Below, piece after piece: positions 40,846 through 51,912 of a stretch of 64,000 nt of DNA. The number at the start of each line of letters is the position of its first letter. Within the stretch, counting starts at the first letter, position 1. Source of the DNA: Phycisphaeraceae bacterium (GTDB lineage Bacteria; Planctomycetota; Phycisphaerae; Phycisphaerales; UBA1924); NCBI GenBank assembly GCA_015200025.1, contig CP054186.1, forward strand, positions 3,274,643 to 3,338,642, written 5' to 3'. A program made the position numbers and the translations under genes. Below the pieces are notes generated by a model. It was not told where the DNA came from. It saw only the letters and a list, made by a program, of their open reading frames with translations, and made no database searches.

Positions 40846-43800
40846 ATGCGGACCCTGATGTTGTCGTGTCTCGTGTTCCCGGCGGCGCTCGCCGCTCAAT
40901 CGCCCTCGCCCGTACCCGCCCCGCCGGTCTCTCCGGCGTGGGACGTTTCGAACCCGCCGGTGGCCCCCGGGGTGTGGGAGGAGATCGCGATCGATACGGA
41001 CGAGGGGACGTGGGTGGACCTTGATGTCTCGCCCGACGGGCGGAAGATCGTGTTCGAGCTGCTGGGCGATCTGTACCTGCTGCCCATCGGGGGCGGTGAG
41101 GCGAAGAACATCTCGGCGGGGCTGCACTGGGACATGCACCCGGTGTTCAGCCCGGACGGGTCTCGGATCGCCTTCACGTCGGATCGGACGGGCGAGGGCG
41201 GCAAGGGCGGGGACAACCTCTGGACGATCGAGCGCTTGTCGGACGGGTCGTGGGGGAGCCCGAGGCAGGTGTCGAAGGAGACCTTCCGGCTCGTGACGCA
41301 GCCGGCGTGGACGCCCGACGGGCGGTTCATCGTGGGGCGGAAGCACTTCACGTCGCGGCGGTCGATCGGGGCGGGGGAGATGTGGCTGTATCACGCGGGG
41401 TCGGTGAGCGAGGGGACGCCGATGACGACCAAGTCGTCGGACCAGAAGGACACGGGTGAGCCGGTGTTCTCGCCGTGCGGTCGGTATCTGTATTACAGCC
41501 TGGACGCGACGCCGGGCGAGTCGTTCGAGTACGACAAGGACTCGAACAAATCGATCTTCGCGATCGATCGCCTGGACCGGGTGACGGGGGAGGTCGAGCG
41601 GCTGATCGAGGGGCCCGGGGGCGCGTGCCGCCCGACGCCGAGCCCGGACGGGGCGTCGCTGGCGTTCGTGCGCCGGGTGCGGTTCCAGTCCACGCTGTTC
41701 GTGATGGACCTTTCGAGCGGGGAGGCGCGGGCGGTGTACGGCGGGCTGGAGCGTGACATGCAGGAGGCGTGGTCGATCCACGGGGTGTCCCCGCGGATGG
41801 CGTGGACGCCGGACTCGGGATCGATCGTGGCGTGGGCGGGGGGGACGATCCGCCGGATTGATGCGGCGACGGGTGAGGCGACGGTTGTCCCGTTCCGCGT
41901 GAAGGACACGAGGCGGGTGGCGCGGGCGCTGCGGACGAGGCAGGAGCCGTGGGCGGAGTCGTTCGATGTCAGGATGATCACGGGGGCGGCGGTGAGCCCG
42001 GCGGGGGATCGGGTGGTGTATTCGGCGCTGGGGCGGATGTACGTGAAGGCGTTGCCGGGGGGTGAGCCGGTGCGTCTGACGACGCAGGGGGAGGACTTCG
42101 AGTTCATGCCGTCGTTCAGCCGGGACGGGTCGAAGGTGGTGTACGTGTCGTGGAACGATCGTGGGCTGGGGCGGGTGCGGGTGATCGACGCGGCGGGCGG
42201 GGTGGAGGGCCGCGCGGTGACGCCCGAGCCGGGGCGGTACGTGGACCCCGTGTTCACGCCCGACGGCGAGCGCGTGGTGTACGGGAAGGTCGGCGGCGGG
42301 ATGCTGTCGGGCCCGGTGTGGGGGCGCGACCCGGGGCTGTACGTGGTGAGCGTGGGCGGCGGGGCGCCGACGCTGGTGAGCAAGACGGGGACGGGCCCGC
42401 AGTTCGGAGCGGAAGGGGATCGGGTGTTCTTGACGGTGCGGCGGTTCGAGAAGGATTCGGACAAGGCGTCGCTGATCTCGGTGGACTTGGCGTCCGGGAA
42501 GGACGTCCGGACGCACCTGACGAGCGACTGGGCGACGGAGTTCAAGGTGAGCCCGGACGGGGCGTGGGTGGCGTTCGCGGAGCGGTTCAACGTGTACGTG
42601 ACGCCGATGGTCGCGACGGGCCGCGCGGTAGCGGTGGGCCCGTCTTCGGGCGGTGTTCCGGTGGAGAAGGTGTCGTCATCGGCGGGGTCGGGGCTCGCGT
42701 GGTCGGGCGACTCGTCGCGGCTGTGCTGGACGCTGGGGCCGGATTTGTACACGCTGGAGGTGTCGGGGGTGGTGGAGCGGCTGCGGGACCGACGCGGCCC
42801 CGGGAAGGTGCCCGAGGCGTCGGCGACGCCGATCGGGTTTCGGGCGAAGGGGGACGCGCCGACGGGGGTGATCGCGCTGACGGGCGGGCGCGTGGTGACG
42901 ATGCGCGATGGCGACCCGTCCGGCGGGGTGATCGAGGACGGGGTGGTGGTGGTCGAGGGGAACCGGATCCGGGCGGTGGGGCGGCGCGGGGAGGTGGCGG
43001 TGCCGGCGGGGGCGGCGGTGATCGACGCGGGCGGGAGGACGATCGTGCCCGGGTTCATTGATGTGCACGCGCACGGGCCGATGGGGGAGCACGGGGTGAT
43101 CGTGCGTGACAACTGGGTGGCGCAGGCGAACCTGGCGTTCGGGGTGACGACGATCCACGACCCGAGCAACCACACGCCGACGATTTTCACGTACTCGGAG
43201 ATGCAGCGGGCGGGGGCGGTGGTGGGCCCGAGGACGTACTCGACGGGGACGATCCTGTACGGGGCGGCGGGGAGTTTCAGGGCGGAGGTCGAATCGCTCG
43301 AGGACGCGCTGTTCCACCTGGGCCGCATGAAGGCGGTCGGGGCGTTCAGCGTGAAGAGCTACAACCAGCCGCGGCGGGATCAGCGGCAGCAGGTCGTCGA
43401 GGCGGCGCGGCGTCTGGGGATGATGGTGATGCCCGAGGGAGGGAGCCTCTTCAAGCACAACATGACGATGGTGATCGACGGGCACTCGTCGGTGGAGCAC
43501 ACGCTGCCGGTGGAGACGGCGTACCGGGACGTGATCGGGCTGTGGTCGCGGACGGACGTGGGGTACACGGCGACGCTCTTGGTGGGGTACGGGGGGCTCG
43601 GGGCGGAGAACTACTGGTACGACCGGGACGACGTGTGGGCGCACGGGAGGCTGCTGCGGTACGTGCCGCGGGTGGTGGTCGATCCGCTGTCTCGCCGGCG
43701 GATGAAGGCGCCCGACGAGGAGTACAACCATCTCCGGTCGGCGCGGATCCCCAAGGCGCTGACGGACGCGGGGGGTCGGGCGCACGTGGGGGCGCACGGG

Positions 43801-44232
43801 CAGATGCCCGGGCTGGGGTTCCATTGGGAGGCGTGGAGCCACGCGCAGGGGGGGATGACGCCGGTCGAGATGCTGCGGGCGATGACCTTCAACGGGGCGA
43901 GGTACATCGGGATGGACCACGCGCTGGGGAGCCTGGAGGCGGGGAAACTGGCGGATTTGGTGGTGTTGGGGAAGAACCCGCTGGAGGATTGGAGGAACAC
44001 CGACTCGGTGGCGATGGTGATGATCAACGGGCGGTTGTACGACGCGGGGGATCTTTCGGAGGTCGCGCCGGCGAAGGGCCCCGCGCGGAGGTACTGGTTC
44101 CACGGGCAGGACGCGGGGCGGGTGATGTTTACGGCGTTGGCGGGGTCGGGGTGCGAGGGGTGCTCGCGTCCGGGCGGGGCGTGCCGCCCGTGGCTCACGC
44201 ACACCCACGAGGGCGAGAGCGGGTACCGCTGA
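40846..44232 (+). CDS. Secreted amidohydrolase with N-terminal TolB/PD40-type propeller
   Basis: 1128 residues with a short signal peptide (MRTLMLSCLVFPAALAAQ). Residues about 50-650 are a beta-propeller of WD40-like (PD40) units, each with a DVSPDGRKIVFE/FSPDGSRIAFTSDR-type strand. From about residue 680 an amidohydrolase-superfamily TIM barrel follows: metal ligands His741 and His743 in DVHAHG, a likely carboxylated Lys in FSVKSYNQ, His in GHSSVEH and GAHGQMPG, and the C-terminal LEAGKLADLVVLGKNPLE that closes the small beta domain. The same architecture is common in secreted proteins of Bacteroidetes and Planctomycetes; substrates (dipeptides, prolidase-type imides) remain unknown. Convergent with the RluA fusion gene. 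Confidence 0.9.
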   Translation: MRTLMLSCLVFPAALAAQSPSPVPAPPVSPAWDVSNPPVAPGVWEEIAIDTDEGTWVDLDVSPDGRKIVFELLGDLYLLPIGGGEAKNISAGLHWDMHPVFSPDGSRIAFTSDRTGEGGKGGDNLWTIERLSDGSWGSPRQVSKETFRLVTQPAWTPDGRFIVGRKHFTSRRSIGAGEMWLYHAGSVSEGTPMTTKSSDQKDTGEPVFSPCGRYLYYSLDATPGESFEYDKDSNKSIFAIDRLDRVTGEVERLIEGPGGACRPTPSPDGASLAFVRRVRFQSTLFVMDLSSGEARAVYGGLERDMQEAWSIHGVSPRMAWTPDSGSIVAWAGGTIRRIDAATGEATVVPFRVKDTRRVARALRTRQEPWAESFDVRMITGAAVSPAGDRVVYSALGRMYVKALPGGEPVRLTTQGEDFEFMPSFSRDGSKVVYVSWNDRGLGRVRVIDAAGGVEGRAVTPEPGRYVDPVFTPDGERVVYGKVGGGMLSGPVWGRDPGLYVVSVGGGAPTLVSKTGTGPQFGAEGDRVFLTVRRFEKDSDKASLISVDLASGKDVRTHLTSDWATEFKVSPDGAWVAFAERFNVYVTPMVATGRAVAVGPSSGGVPVEKVSSSAGSGLAWSGDSSRLCWTLGPDLYTLEVSGVVERLRDRRGPGKVPEASATPIGFRAKGDAPTGVIALTGGRVVTMRDGDPSGGVIEDGVVVVEGNRIRAVGRRGEVAVPAGAAVIDAGGRTIVPGFIDVHAHGPMGEHGVIVRDNWVAQANLAFGVTTIHDPSNHTPTIFTYSEMQRAGAVVGPRTYSTGTILYGAAGSFRAEVESLEDALFHLGRMKAVGAFSVKSYNQPRRDQRQQVVEAARRLGMMVMPEGGSLFKHNMTMVIDGHSSVEHTLPVETAYRDVIGLWSRTDVGYTATLLVGYGGLGAENYWYDRDDVWAHGRLLRYVPRVVVDPLSRRRMKAPDEEYNHLRSARIPKALTDAGGRAHVGAHGQMPGLGFHWEAWSHAQGGMTPVEMLRAMTFNGARYIGMDHALGSLEAGKLADLVVLGKNPLEDWRNTDSVAMVMINGRLYDAGDLSEVAPAKGPARRYWFHGQDAGRVMFTALAGSGCEGCSRPGGACRPWLTHTHEGESGYR

Positions 44233-44247
44233 CCGCGGCGCTGGCGG

Positions 44248-46047
44248 TTAACGTTTGACGGCGCGGAGGGCGAGGAACATGGGGATCTCGCGGCGGGCGC
44301 GGTTCTCTTCCGCGGCGCGGGGCCCGGGCTGGCTCACGCGGACGCTGGGCCACTCTTCGAGCGCGTCGACGAGCAGGCCCGCGTCGGAGAGGGCCTTGAT
44401 GTAGGCCTGGATCGGTCGGTGGTGGGTGACGGTGACCACGGGAGCGGCGCCCGAAGCGGCGGCGCCGGGGTTCATGACGACCTCGTGGTGCCAGGGCGAG
44501 AGGTAGGCGTCGATGCGGCGGTATTGGGCCGCGGCGGGGCGGTCGGCGGGGCGTGGCTTTCCCGCGGGCGGGGTCGTGCGCGAGAACTTCGGCCGGCCTT
44601 GGTCGCGGGGCGGCTCGTCCCATCCCCAGGCGCTTTTGCCCAGGGCACGGAAGGCGGGGTGGAGGACGACGGCGACGAAGCGTCCGCCCGGGGCCAGGGC
44701 AGAGGCGATGCCCCGCGTCACGGGCGAGATCGGATCGATGTTCATGAGGGCCATCACGCAGGCGGCGGCGTCGAAGGGCCCGAGGGCGAGGGGTTCGAGG
44801 TCGCGGGCGTCGGCGGCGAGGTAGGTTCCCGCGGGATCGCGGGCCGTGGCGGTGTCGATGAGCCGGGGCGAGGCGTCGACGCCGGTGGTCGACGCGCCGA
44901 GGGCGGCGGCACGCCGGCAGAGGACGCCCTGCCCGCAGGCCACGTCGAGGAATCGCGTGCCCGGCGTGAGCGCGAGGAGTCGGAGCACGCCGGGCATGAT
45001 GACGCGTTCGTGGTGGTCGCTCGATTTTTCCTCGACCAGCGAGTCGTACCACCCGGCGACGTGGTCCCACCCGCGGTCGGGCTCGGCCTTGGCGCCCACG
45101 GCGCGGGCGGTCGCGAGCGACGCGGGCTTCGGGGTGCTCGCGGCCAGACGGGCCGGAGGTGGGGGGGGAGTGGTGGGGGAGTTGGAAGTGGGGGCGTCGG
45201 CGGGTCGGGTGGCCGGGGCGGGCGGGCCGACGGCCCTGAGGAAGGCGGTTGGAGGGGGCGAGGTGAAGCGCATCTCGCGCCCGTCGGCGGGGTGCGGGAA
45301 GACCAGTTCGCGTGCGTGGAGGGCGAGTCGGCCGATGGGGTCGAACCCGCTGCCGTAGACACGGTCCCCGGCGATGGGGTGTTTGAGGTCTTTCATGTGG
45401 ACGCGGATCTGGTGCTTGCGTCCGGTCTCGAGGCGGAGGTCCATCATGAAGGCGGCGCGGCCGCGGGTGACGACGCGGTAGTGCGTGACGGCCGATTGGA
45501 CGAGCGGGCCGGGGGCGTCGTCGGCGTCGTCCGGGTCGGCGGGCGATGCGTCGCGGCCCCGGGGCGGGGTGGGGCTGGAGTGGACGACGCCGCGGTCGTC
45601 CTCGTGGACGAACGAGCGGACGATGCCGGTGTCGGGGAGAGGATCGACGGCGGCGCCGGCGGGGGCGACGACGGCGGAGTAGCGTCGTTCGGCGCGGCGG
45701 GCCTTGAAGTCGTTTTTGAGCGAGGCGTAGGCGAGCTCGCTCTTGGCGAAGACCAGGAGCCCCGAGGCCTCGCGGTCGAGGCGGTGGATGACCCAGGCGC
45801 GGGTGCCGCGGCGGTGGGCCCGTTCTCGGACGTGTTTCTTGATGCGTGAGAAGAGGTTGTCGGAGAGTGGGTGCCCCGGGGGCGCGACGGAGGCGAGGCC
45901 CGGTGGTTTGTCGACGACGATGAGGTCGTCGTCCTCGTGGACGATGAGGAGCCCGTCGGAGGGCTTGTGTCGGTGGGTGTGGGGCTTGCCGGGGGCTGAG
46001 GCCGGGGGCGAGCGACGCTTGGTCCGTTTGGTGTCGTCCTTGGCCAT
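44248..46047 (-). CDS. RluA-family pseudouridine synthase fused to a class I SAM methyltransferase
   Basis: 599 residues from ATG 46047 (MAKDDTKRTKRRS); the frame is open further upstream but runs inside the coaB-like gene. N-terminal half: RluA-type synthase with LIVHEDDDLIVVDKPPG, HRLDREASGLLVFAK near residue 90 (catalytic Asp) and LETGRKHQIRVHM. Then a Pro/Thr/Ala linker of about 60 residues, and a methyltransferase domain from about residue 340: WDHVAGWYDSLVEEK, SAM motif FLDVACGQGVLC at about residue 365, GVDASPRLID, and LAPGGRFVAVVLHP. Both active sites look intact and there is no stop or shift between them. Likely an RNA-modifying bifunctional enzyme; rRNA target unknown. Starts 4 nt after coaB stop, so the two are one operon. 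Confidence 0.85.
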   Translation of the reverse strand: MAKDDTKRTKRRSPPASAPGKPHTHRHKPSDGLLIVHEDDDLIVVDKPPGLASVAPPGHPLSDNLFSRIKKHVRERAHRRGTRAWVIHRLDREASGLLVFAKSELAYASLKNDFKARRAERRYSAVVAPAGAAVDPLPDTGIVRSFVHEDDRGVVHSSPTPPRGRDASPADPDDADDAPGPLVQSAVTHYRVVTRGRAAFMMDLRLETGRKHQIRVHMKDLKHPIAGDRVYGSGFDPIGRLALHARELVFPHPADGREMRFTSPPPTAFLRAVGPPAPATRPADAPTSNSPTTPPPPPARLAASTPKPASLATARAVGAKAEPDRGWDHVAGWYDSLVEEKSSDHHERVIMPGVLRLLALTPGTRFLDVACGQGVLCRRAAALGASTTGVDASPRLIDTATARDPAGTYLAADARDLEPLALGPFDAAACVMALMNIDPISPVTRGIASALAPGGRFVAVVLHPAFRALGKSAWGWDEPPRDQGRPKFSRTTPPAGKPRPADRPAAAQYRRIDAYLSPWHHEVVMNPGAAASGAAPVVTVTHHRPIQAYIKALSDAGLLVDALEEWPSVRVSQPGPRAAEENRARREIPMFLALRAVKR

Positions 46048-46051
46048 CGGG

Positions 46052-46762
46052 TCACGGTACGTCGGGTTTGGGGCCGGCGTGGCGGAGGCGGGCGTCGATG
46101 AGCGAGAGGAGCCAGCGGGCGAAGGCGGGCTTGGGCATGGGTCCGGGCGGGGGGATGGCGGGCCCCTCGCGGGCGAGGACGATCGCGTCGATGTCGTGGC
46201 TGTCCATGGTTTCGAGCGGGTTGGCGACGATGAGGTCGACGCCCTTTCGGCGGAGTTTGTCGGCGGCGGCGTCGAAGAGTGTTTCGCGGGGTTCGAGGGC
46301 GAAGCCGACGATGGACTGTCCCGGGCGGCGGCTCGCGGCGAGGTGGGCGAGGAGGTCCGGGGTGGGTTCGAGGGTGAGGGTGAGGGGGCCGTCGGCGCGG
46401 CGGATCTTGTGTGGGGGCTCGCCGGGGTGGGTCGCGGGTGGGAGGGGCCTGTAGTCGGCGACGGCGGCGGCCATGATGAGGGTGTCGGCGGGGGGCCACT
46501 CGGCGTCGAGGAGGTGTTGCAACTCGGCACATGTTCGGAACCGGCGGACGGCGACCCTCGAATCGCTCGGGGTCACGGCGGTCGGGCCCAGGAGCAGGGT
46601 GGTGGTCCACCCGCGTCGGGCGGCCTCGTCGGCGAGGGCGACCCCGAGGCGGCCGCTGGATCGGTTCCCGAGGTACCGGACGTCGTCGATGGGCTCGTGG
46701 GTGGGCCCGGCGGTGATCAGGAGGCGTGTGAGGCGGTGGCGGGCGTCGGTTGGAACGGGCAT
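46052..46762 (-). CDS. coaB: CoaB-like phosphopantothenate--cysteine ligase (DFP domain alone)
   Basis: 236 residues from ATG 46762. Seen: LLITAGPTHEPIDDVRYLGNRSSGRLG, the CoaB signature with the nucleotide-binding NRSSG; AAAVADYRP and the KIRR loop; and GFALEPRE. CoaB joins phosphopantothenate and cysteine with CTP for coenzyme A synthesis. Usually it is fused to the CoaC decarboxylase (Dfp, about 400 residues); here only the CoaB half is present and no coaC is next to it. The frame is open to 46960 but overlaps the divergent pilus ATPase upstream region. A TACCCT hexamer lies 7 nt before the ATG. Confidence 0.85.
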   Translation of the reverse strand: MPVPTDARHRLTRLLITAGPTHEPIDDVRYLGNRSSGRLGVALADEAARRGWTTTLLLGPTAVTPSDSRVAVRRFRTCAELQHLLDAEWPPADTLIMAAAVADYRPLPPATHPGEPPHKIRRADGPLTLTLEPTPDLLAHLAASRRPGQSIVGFALEPRETLFDAAADKLRRKGVDLIVANPLETMDSHDIDAIVLAREGPAIPPPGPMPKPAFARWLLSLIDARLRHAGPKPDVP

Positions 46763-46769
46763 ACGCCCA

Positions 46770-46775
46770 AGGGTA
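46770..46775 (-). promoter_or_regulatory. Candidate -10 hexamer TACCCT for coaB
   Basis: TACCCT on the reverse strand, 7 nt before the start codon; no Shine-Dalgarno is present. A TACCAT at 46814-46819 on the plus strand could serve the divergent pilus operon. Confidence 0.25.
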
Positions 46776-46953
46776 GTGAGGGGCGATCGACGGGCGGCGT
46801 GGCCCGGGATCGGGTACCATGGGGCCCCGTCGGCAACCCTCACCTGCCGCGGCGCGGGTTCCGTCGGCCTCTGGGCGGACGCCCCGTGATCGGTCCCGGC
46901 GTGCCGGGCCCGATGGGAGGAGTGTCCGCAGGCGACCGGAGGCCGATGACCGC

Positions 46954-48696
<1,743 letters not shown>

Positions 48697-48740
48697 GACG
48701 ACCAGGCCCGCCGGGGCGGCCCGGCGTCAAGGAACCACGC

Positions 48741-49865
48741 ATGTCCACGATGCAGATCGACCGACTCCTCGACACGGTGGTGAAGCTCGGGTGCTCGGAC
48801 CTCCACCTGACGGTGGGGCGCCCCCCGACGATCCGCCTGCACGGGCACCTGAGGAACCTCCAGACCAAGACGCTCGAGTCGGACGACATGGTGTCGCTGA
48901 TGAAGGCGGTCACGCCCGAACGCAACCAGCAGGAGCTCCAGGAGGAGGGGGGCACGGACTTCGGGTTCGCGTACGGGGACGCGGCCCGCTTCCGCGTGTC
49001 GGTGTTCCGCCAGCGTGGGGACATCGCGATGGTCCTGCGACAGATCCCCCGCAAGCTGCTCACGTTCGAGCAGATCGGGCTGCCCGAGATCTGCCGGGAC
49101 CTGATCCGGCGTCCCCGCGGGATGTTCCTGGTGACCGGGCCCACGGGCTCGGGCAAGACGACGTCGCTCGCGACGATGCTCGACTACATCAACGCGAACC
49201 TCGACCGGCACATCGTGACGATGGAAGACCCGATCGAGTATTACCACTACCACAAGAAATCGATCATCAACCAGCGCGAGGTGGGCAACGACGTGCCGAG
49301 CTTCGCCGAGGCGCTGCGGCGCGTGCTGCGGTCGGACCCGGACGTGATCCTCGTCGGCGAGATGCGCGACCTCGAGACCATCGAGGCGGCGGTCCGGGCG
49401 GCGGAAACGGGCCACCTGGTCTTCGCCACCCTGCACACCACCGGGGCGGCCAAGACCATCGACCGTATCGTCGACGCGTTCCCGGTCACCCAACAGAACC
49501 AGATCAGGGTGCAGTTGTCGACGGCGCTTTTGTGCGTGCTGAGCCAGGTGTTGCTGAGCCGGGTGGACGTGCAGGGGATGGTGGCGGGGTACGAGTTCCT
49601 GGTGGTGACGCCGGCGATCGCGAACCTGATCCGCGAGGGCAAGACGTTCCGTATCGATTCGGCGATCCAGACGGGGAAGAAGTTCGGGATGCAGTTGCTC
49701 GACGACCACCTCTGGTCGTTATATAGCCGGGGGATGATCGCGGCGGAAGAAATGATCGACAAGAGCAAAAATCCCGGTGACCTGACGGACCGGATCCACC
49801 GCCTCGGCCGGACGGTCGGGCGGGTCGAATGGGACGAGGATGTGGACGTCGGCAAGGAGTCGTGA
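48741..49865 (+). CDS. pilT: PilT-type retraction ATPase
   Basis: 374 residues from ATG 48741, with an AAGGAA Shine-Dalgarno. Retracts type IV pili by filament disassembly. Seen: the N-terminal SDLHLTVGRPPTIRLHG, Walker A TGPTGSGKTT from about residue 132, Walker B ILVGEMRDLETIEAAVRAAETGHLVFATLHTT, and the PilT hallmark AIANLIREGKTF (compare AIRNLIRE). The tetracysteine motif of PilB is absent. It is 44 nt after the first assembly ATPase, and its presence argues for a dynamic pilus rather than a pure type II secretion system. Confidence 0.93.
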   Translation: MSTMQIDRLLDTVVKLGCSDLHLTVGRPPTIRLHGHLRNLQTKTLESDDMVSLMKAVTPERNQQELQEEGGTDFGFAYGDAARFRVSVFRQRGDIAMVLRQIPRKLLTFEQIGLPEICRDLIRRPRGMFLVTGPTGSGKTTSLATMLDYINANLDRHIVTMEDPIEYYHYHKKSIINQREVGNDVPSFAEALRRVLRSDPDVILVGEMRDLETIEAAVRAAETGHLVFATLHTTGAAKTIDRIVDAFPVTQQNQIRVQLSTALLCVLSQVLLSRVDVQGMVAGYEFLVVTPAIANLIREGKTFRIDSAIQTGKKFGMQLLDDHLWSLYSRGMIAAEEMIDKSKNPGDLTDRIHRLGRTVGRVEWDEDVDVGKES

Positions 49866-49933
49866 CCCGATATATGCGGAGAATGTTCGCATCATAATTC
49901 GAGTGTCGTGACGATTTGTAGGGATCTGAGTGT

Positions 49934-49962
49934 TTGTGTGGCCTCAACCGATGTGGTATGGT
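49934..49962 (+). promoter_or_regulatory. Candidate internal promoter ahead of the second assembly ATPase
   Basis: The 231-nt gap 49866-50096 starts with an AT-rich patch. TTGTGT (49934-49939), 17-nt spacer and TATGGT (49957-49962) make a plausible sigma-70 promoter; the leader to ATG 50097 would be about 125 nt. Confidence 0.35.
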
Positions 49963-50096
49963 GTCCGAATGGACGCGTACGTGCCGGTCGTTGGTTGAGG
50001 GGAACAAAGGCGATCGGGCGTCGTCGGCACGGCGGGGGCCCGGTGTGTAGGTTCGTCGGTGACGGTGTGCCGGCGGCAGAGAGACGGACAGGACGC

Positions 50097-51845
50097 ATGG
50101 CAACCCCGGACGCAATCCTCGACCTGACGAAGACCAAGGGCCAGAAGCTCGGGCGGGTGCTCACGAAGATGGGGCGGGTGACGCGTGAGCAGGTGCACGA
50201 GGCGCTGGCGATCCAGAAGACGCGGCAGGTGAAGGTCGGGCAGTTGCTGGTGGAGCTCGGGTATTGCCAGGACCGCGACGTGCAGGGGGGGTTGGCGGCG
50301 CAGGCGGGGCTGGCGTACGTGGACCTCAAGGGGCTGGAGGTGACCGACGCGCTGAGGGACGTGATCCCGGCGGAGAACGTGCGGTCGTACGAGGTGGTCC
50401 CGGTCGAGTACAACCCGACGAGCAAGCGATTGAAGATCGCGATGAAATCGGCGGACAACTTCCGGGCGGTGGACGACCTGCGGCTGCTGATGGGGTTCAA
50501 CGTCGAGGCGGTGGTGGCGGACCCGGGGCAGGTGGACACGATCATCAAGAAGCACTTCTCGAAGGAGGAGTCGGTGGTCGAGGTGGTGCAGGGGATCGCG
50601 GACGACGACAAGTTCAAGTCGCTGGCGGCCCGGGGCGACCAGTCGATCGACCTGGAGGCGCTCAAGGACGCGGCGGGCGACAACCAGGTGATGAAGCTGG
50701 TGAACCTGGTGCTGCTGCAGGCGATCAAGGACAAGGCGAGCGACATCCATTTCGAGCCGTTCGAGGACGAGTTCAAGATGCGGTACCGCATCGACGGGGT
50801 GCTGTACGAGATGGTGCCGCCGCCGAAGCAGCTGGGGGTGGCGATCACGAGCCGCGTGAAGGTCATGGCGAACCTGGACATCGCGGAGCGTCGGCTGCCG
50901 CAGGACGGGCGCATCGAGTTGACGCTGGCGGGGAGGCCGGTGGACCTCCGCGTGGCGGTGCTCCCGACGATGCACGGCGAGAGCGTGGTGATGCGTGTGC
51001 TGGACCGGAGCAACGTGGAGCTGAGCCTGGACCGGATCGGGCTTCGCGAGGACGACCTGGCGACGACGCGCCGGCTGATCAACAAGCCCAACGGGATCGT
51101 GATCGTGACGGGCCCGACGGGCTCGGGGAAGACGACGACGCTGTACGCGGCGTTGGCGGAGCTGAACCAGATCGACACGAAGATCCTGACGGCGGAGGAC
51201 CCGGTCGAGTACGACATCGACGGGCTCTGCCAATGCCAGGTGAACGACGAGGCGGGGACGACGTTCGCGAAGCTCTTGAGGAGCTTTTTGCGTCAGGACC
51301 CGGACATCATCCTGGTGGGCGAGATCCGCGACCTGGAGACGGCGCAGATCGCGGTGCAGGCGTCGCTGACGGGGCACCTGGTGCTCAGCACGCTGCACAC
51401 CAACGACGCGCCGAGCTCGGTGGTGCGTCTCTTGGACCTGGGGCTCGAATCGTTCTTGCTGACGGCGACGCTCGAGGGTGTGGTGGCGCAGCGGCTGGTG
51501 CGGTGCGTGTGCGCCAAGTGCAAGGAAACGTTCGAGCCCAAGGAAGAGGAGTTGATGGAGTTGGGGCTGCTGCCCGAGGACGTCAAGGGCCGGCGGTTCT
51601 TCCGGGGCCGCGGGTGCGACCACTGCCACAACTCGGGGTTCAAGGGGCGGTCGGCGTTGTTCGAGATCATGACGATCGACGACGAGCTGCGGGAGATGGT
51701 GATGCGTCAGGCGTCGACGGCGATCCTGCGTGAGCACGCGAGGAAGAAGGGGATGAGGACGCTGCGGGAGTCGGGGCTGCTGTCGATCTACGACGGGATC
51801 ACGACGCTGGACGAGGTGGTGAGGGAGACGATCGCGGAGGAGTGA
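50097..51845 (+). CDS. pilB: GspE/PilB-type assembly ATPase B
   Basis: 582 residues from ATG 50097. Same architecture as the gene at 46954: MshEN domain (LGRVLTKMGRVTREQVHEAL and AAQAGLAYVDL), linker without the Asp repeats, ATPase core with GPTGSGKTTTLYAAL, ILVGEIRDLETAQIAVQASLTGHLVLSTLHTNDA and the zinc site CAKC ... CDHC. Sequence similarity is moderate, so the two are distinct paralogues, not a recent duplication. It opens a sub-cluster that continues with the PilC gene 67 nt later and the pseudopilins; this ATPase is thus the likelier partner of those pilins. Confidence 0.92.
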   Translation: MATPDAILDLTKTKGQKLGRVLTKMGRVTREQVHEALAIQKTRQVKVGQLLVELGYCQDRDVQGGLAAQAGLAYVDLKGLEVTDALRDVIPAENVRSYEVVPVEYNPTSKRLKIAMKSADNFRAVDDLRLLMGFNVEAVVADPGQVDTIIKKHFSKEESVVEVVQGIADDDKFKSLAARGDQSIDLEALKDAAGDNQVMKLVNLVLLQAIKDKASDIHFEPFEDEFKMRYRIDGVLYEMVPPPKQLGVAITSRVKVMANLDIAERRLPQDGRIELTLAGRPVDLRVAVLPTMHGESVVMRVLDRSNVELSLDRIGLREDDLATTRRLINKPNGIVIVTGPTGSGKTTTLYAALAELNQIDTKILTAEDPVEYDIDGLCQCQVNDEAGTTFAKLLRSFLRQDPDIILVGEIRDLETAQIAVQASLTGHLVLSTLHTNDAPSSVVRLLDLGLESFLLTATLEGVVAQRLVRCVCAKCKETFEPKEEELMELGLLPEDVKGRRFFRGRGCDHCHNSGFKGRSALFEIMTIDDELREMVMRQASTAILREHARKKGMRTLRESGLLSIYDGITTLDEVVRETIAEE

Positions 51846-51912
51846 GCGGGTGGGGGGGAGGCGGGTCGGGGGGGCATGAACGTCGGGCCGACCGGCGGGA
51901 GCGCGAGGCGAC

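Noticed and set aside
40528..44208. Long reverse-strand frames opposite the amidohydrolase gene
   Set aside because: Arg/Pro/His-rich translations without any family signature; plus-strand protein is well supported.
46048..46530. A possible N-terminal extension of the RluA fusion protein
   Set aside because: It would lie wholly within the coaB-like gene in another frame and reads as Ser/Pro/Thr-rich sequence; ATG 46047 right after the coaB stop is the better start.
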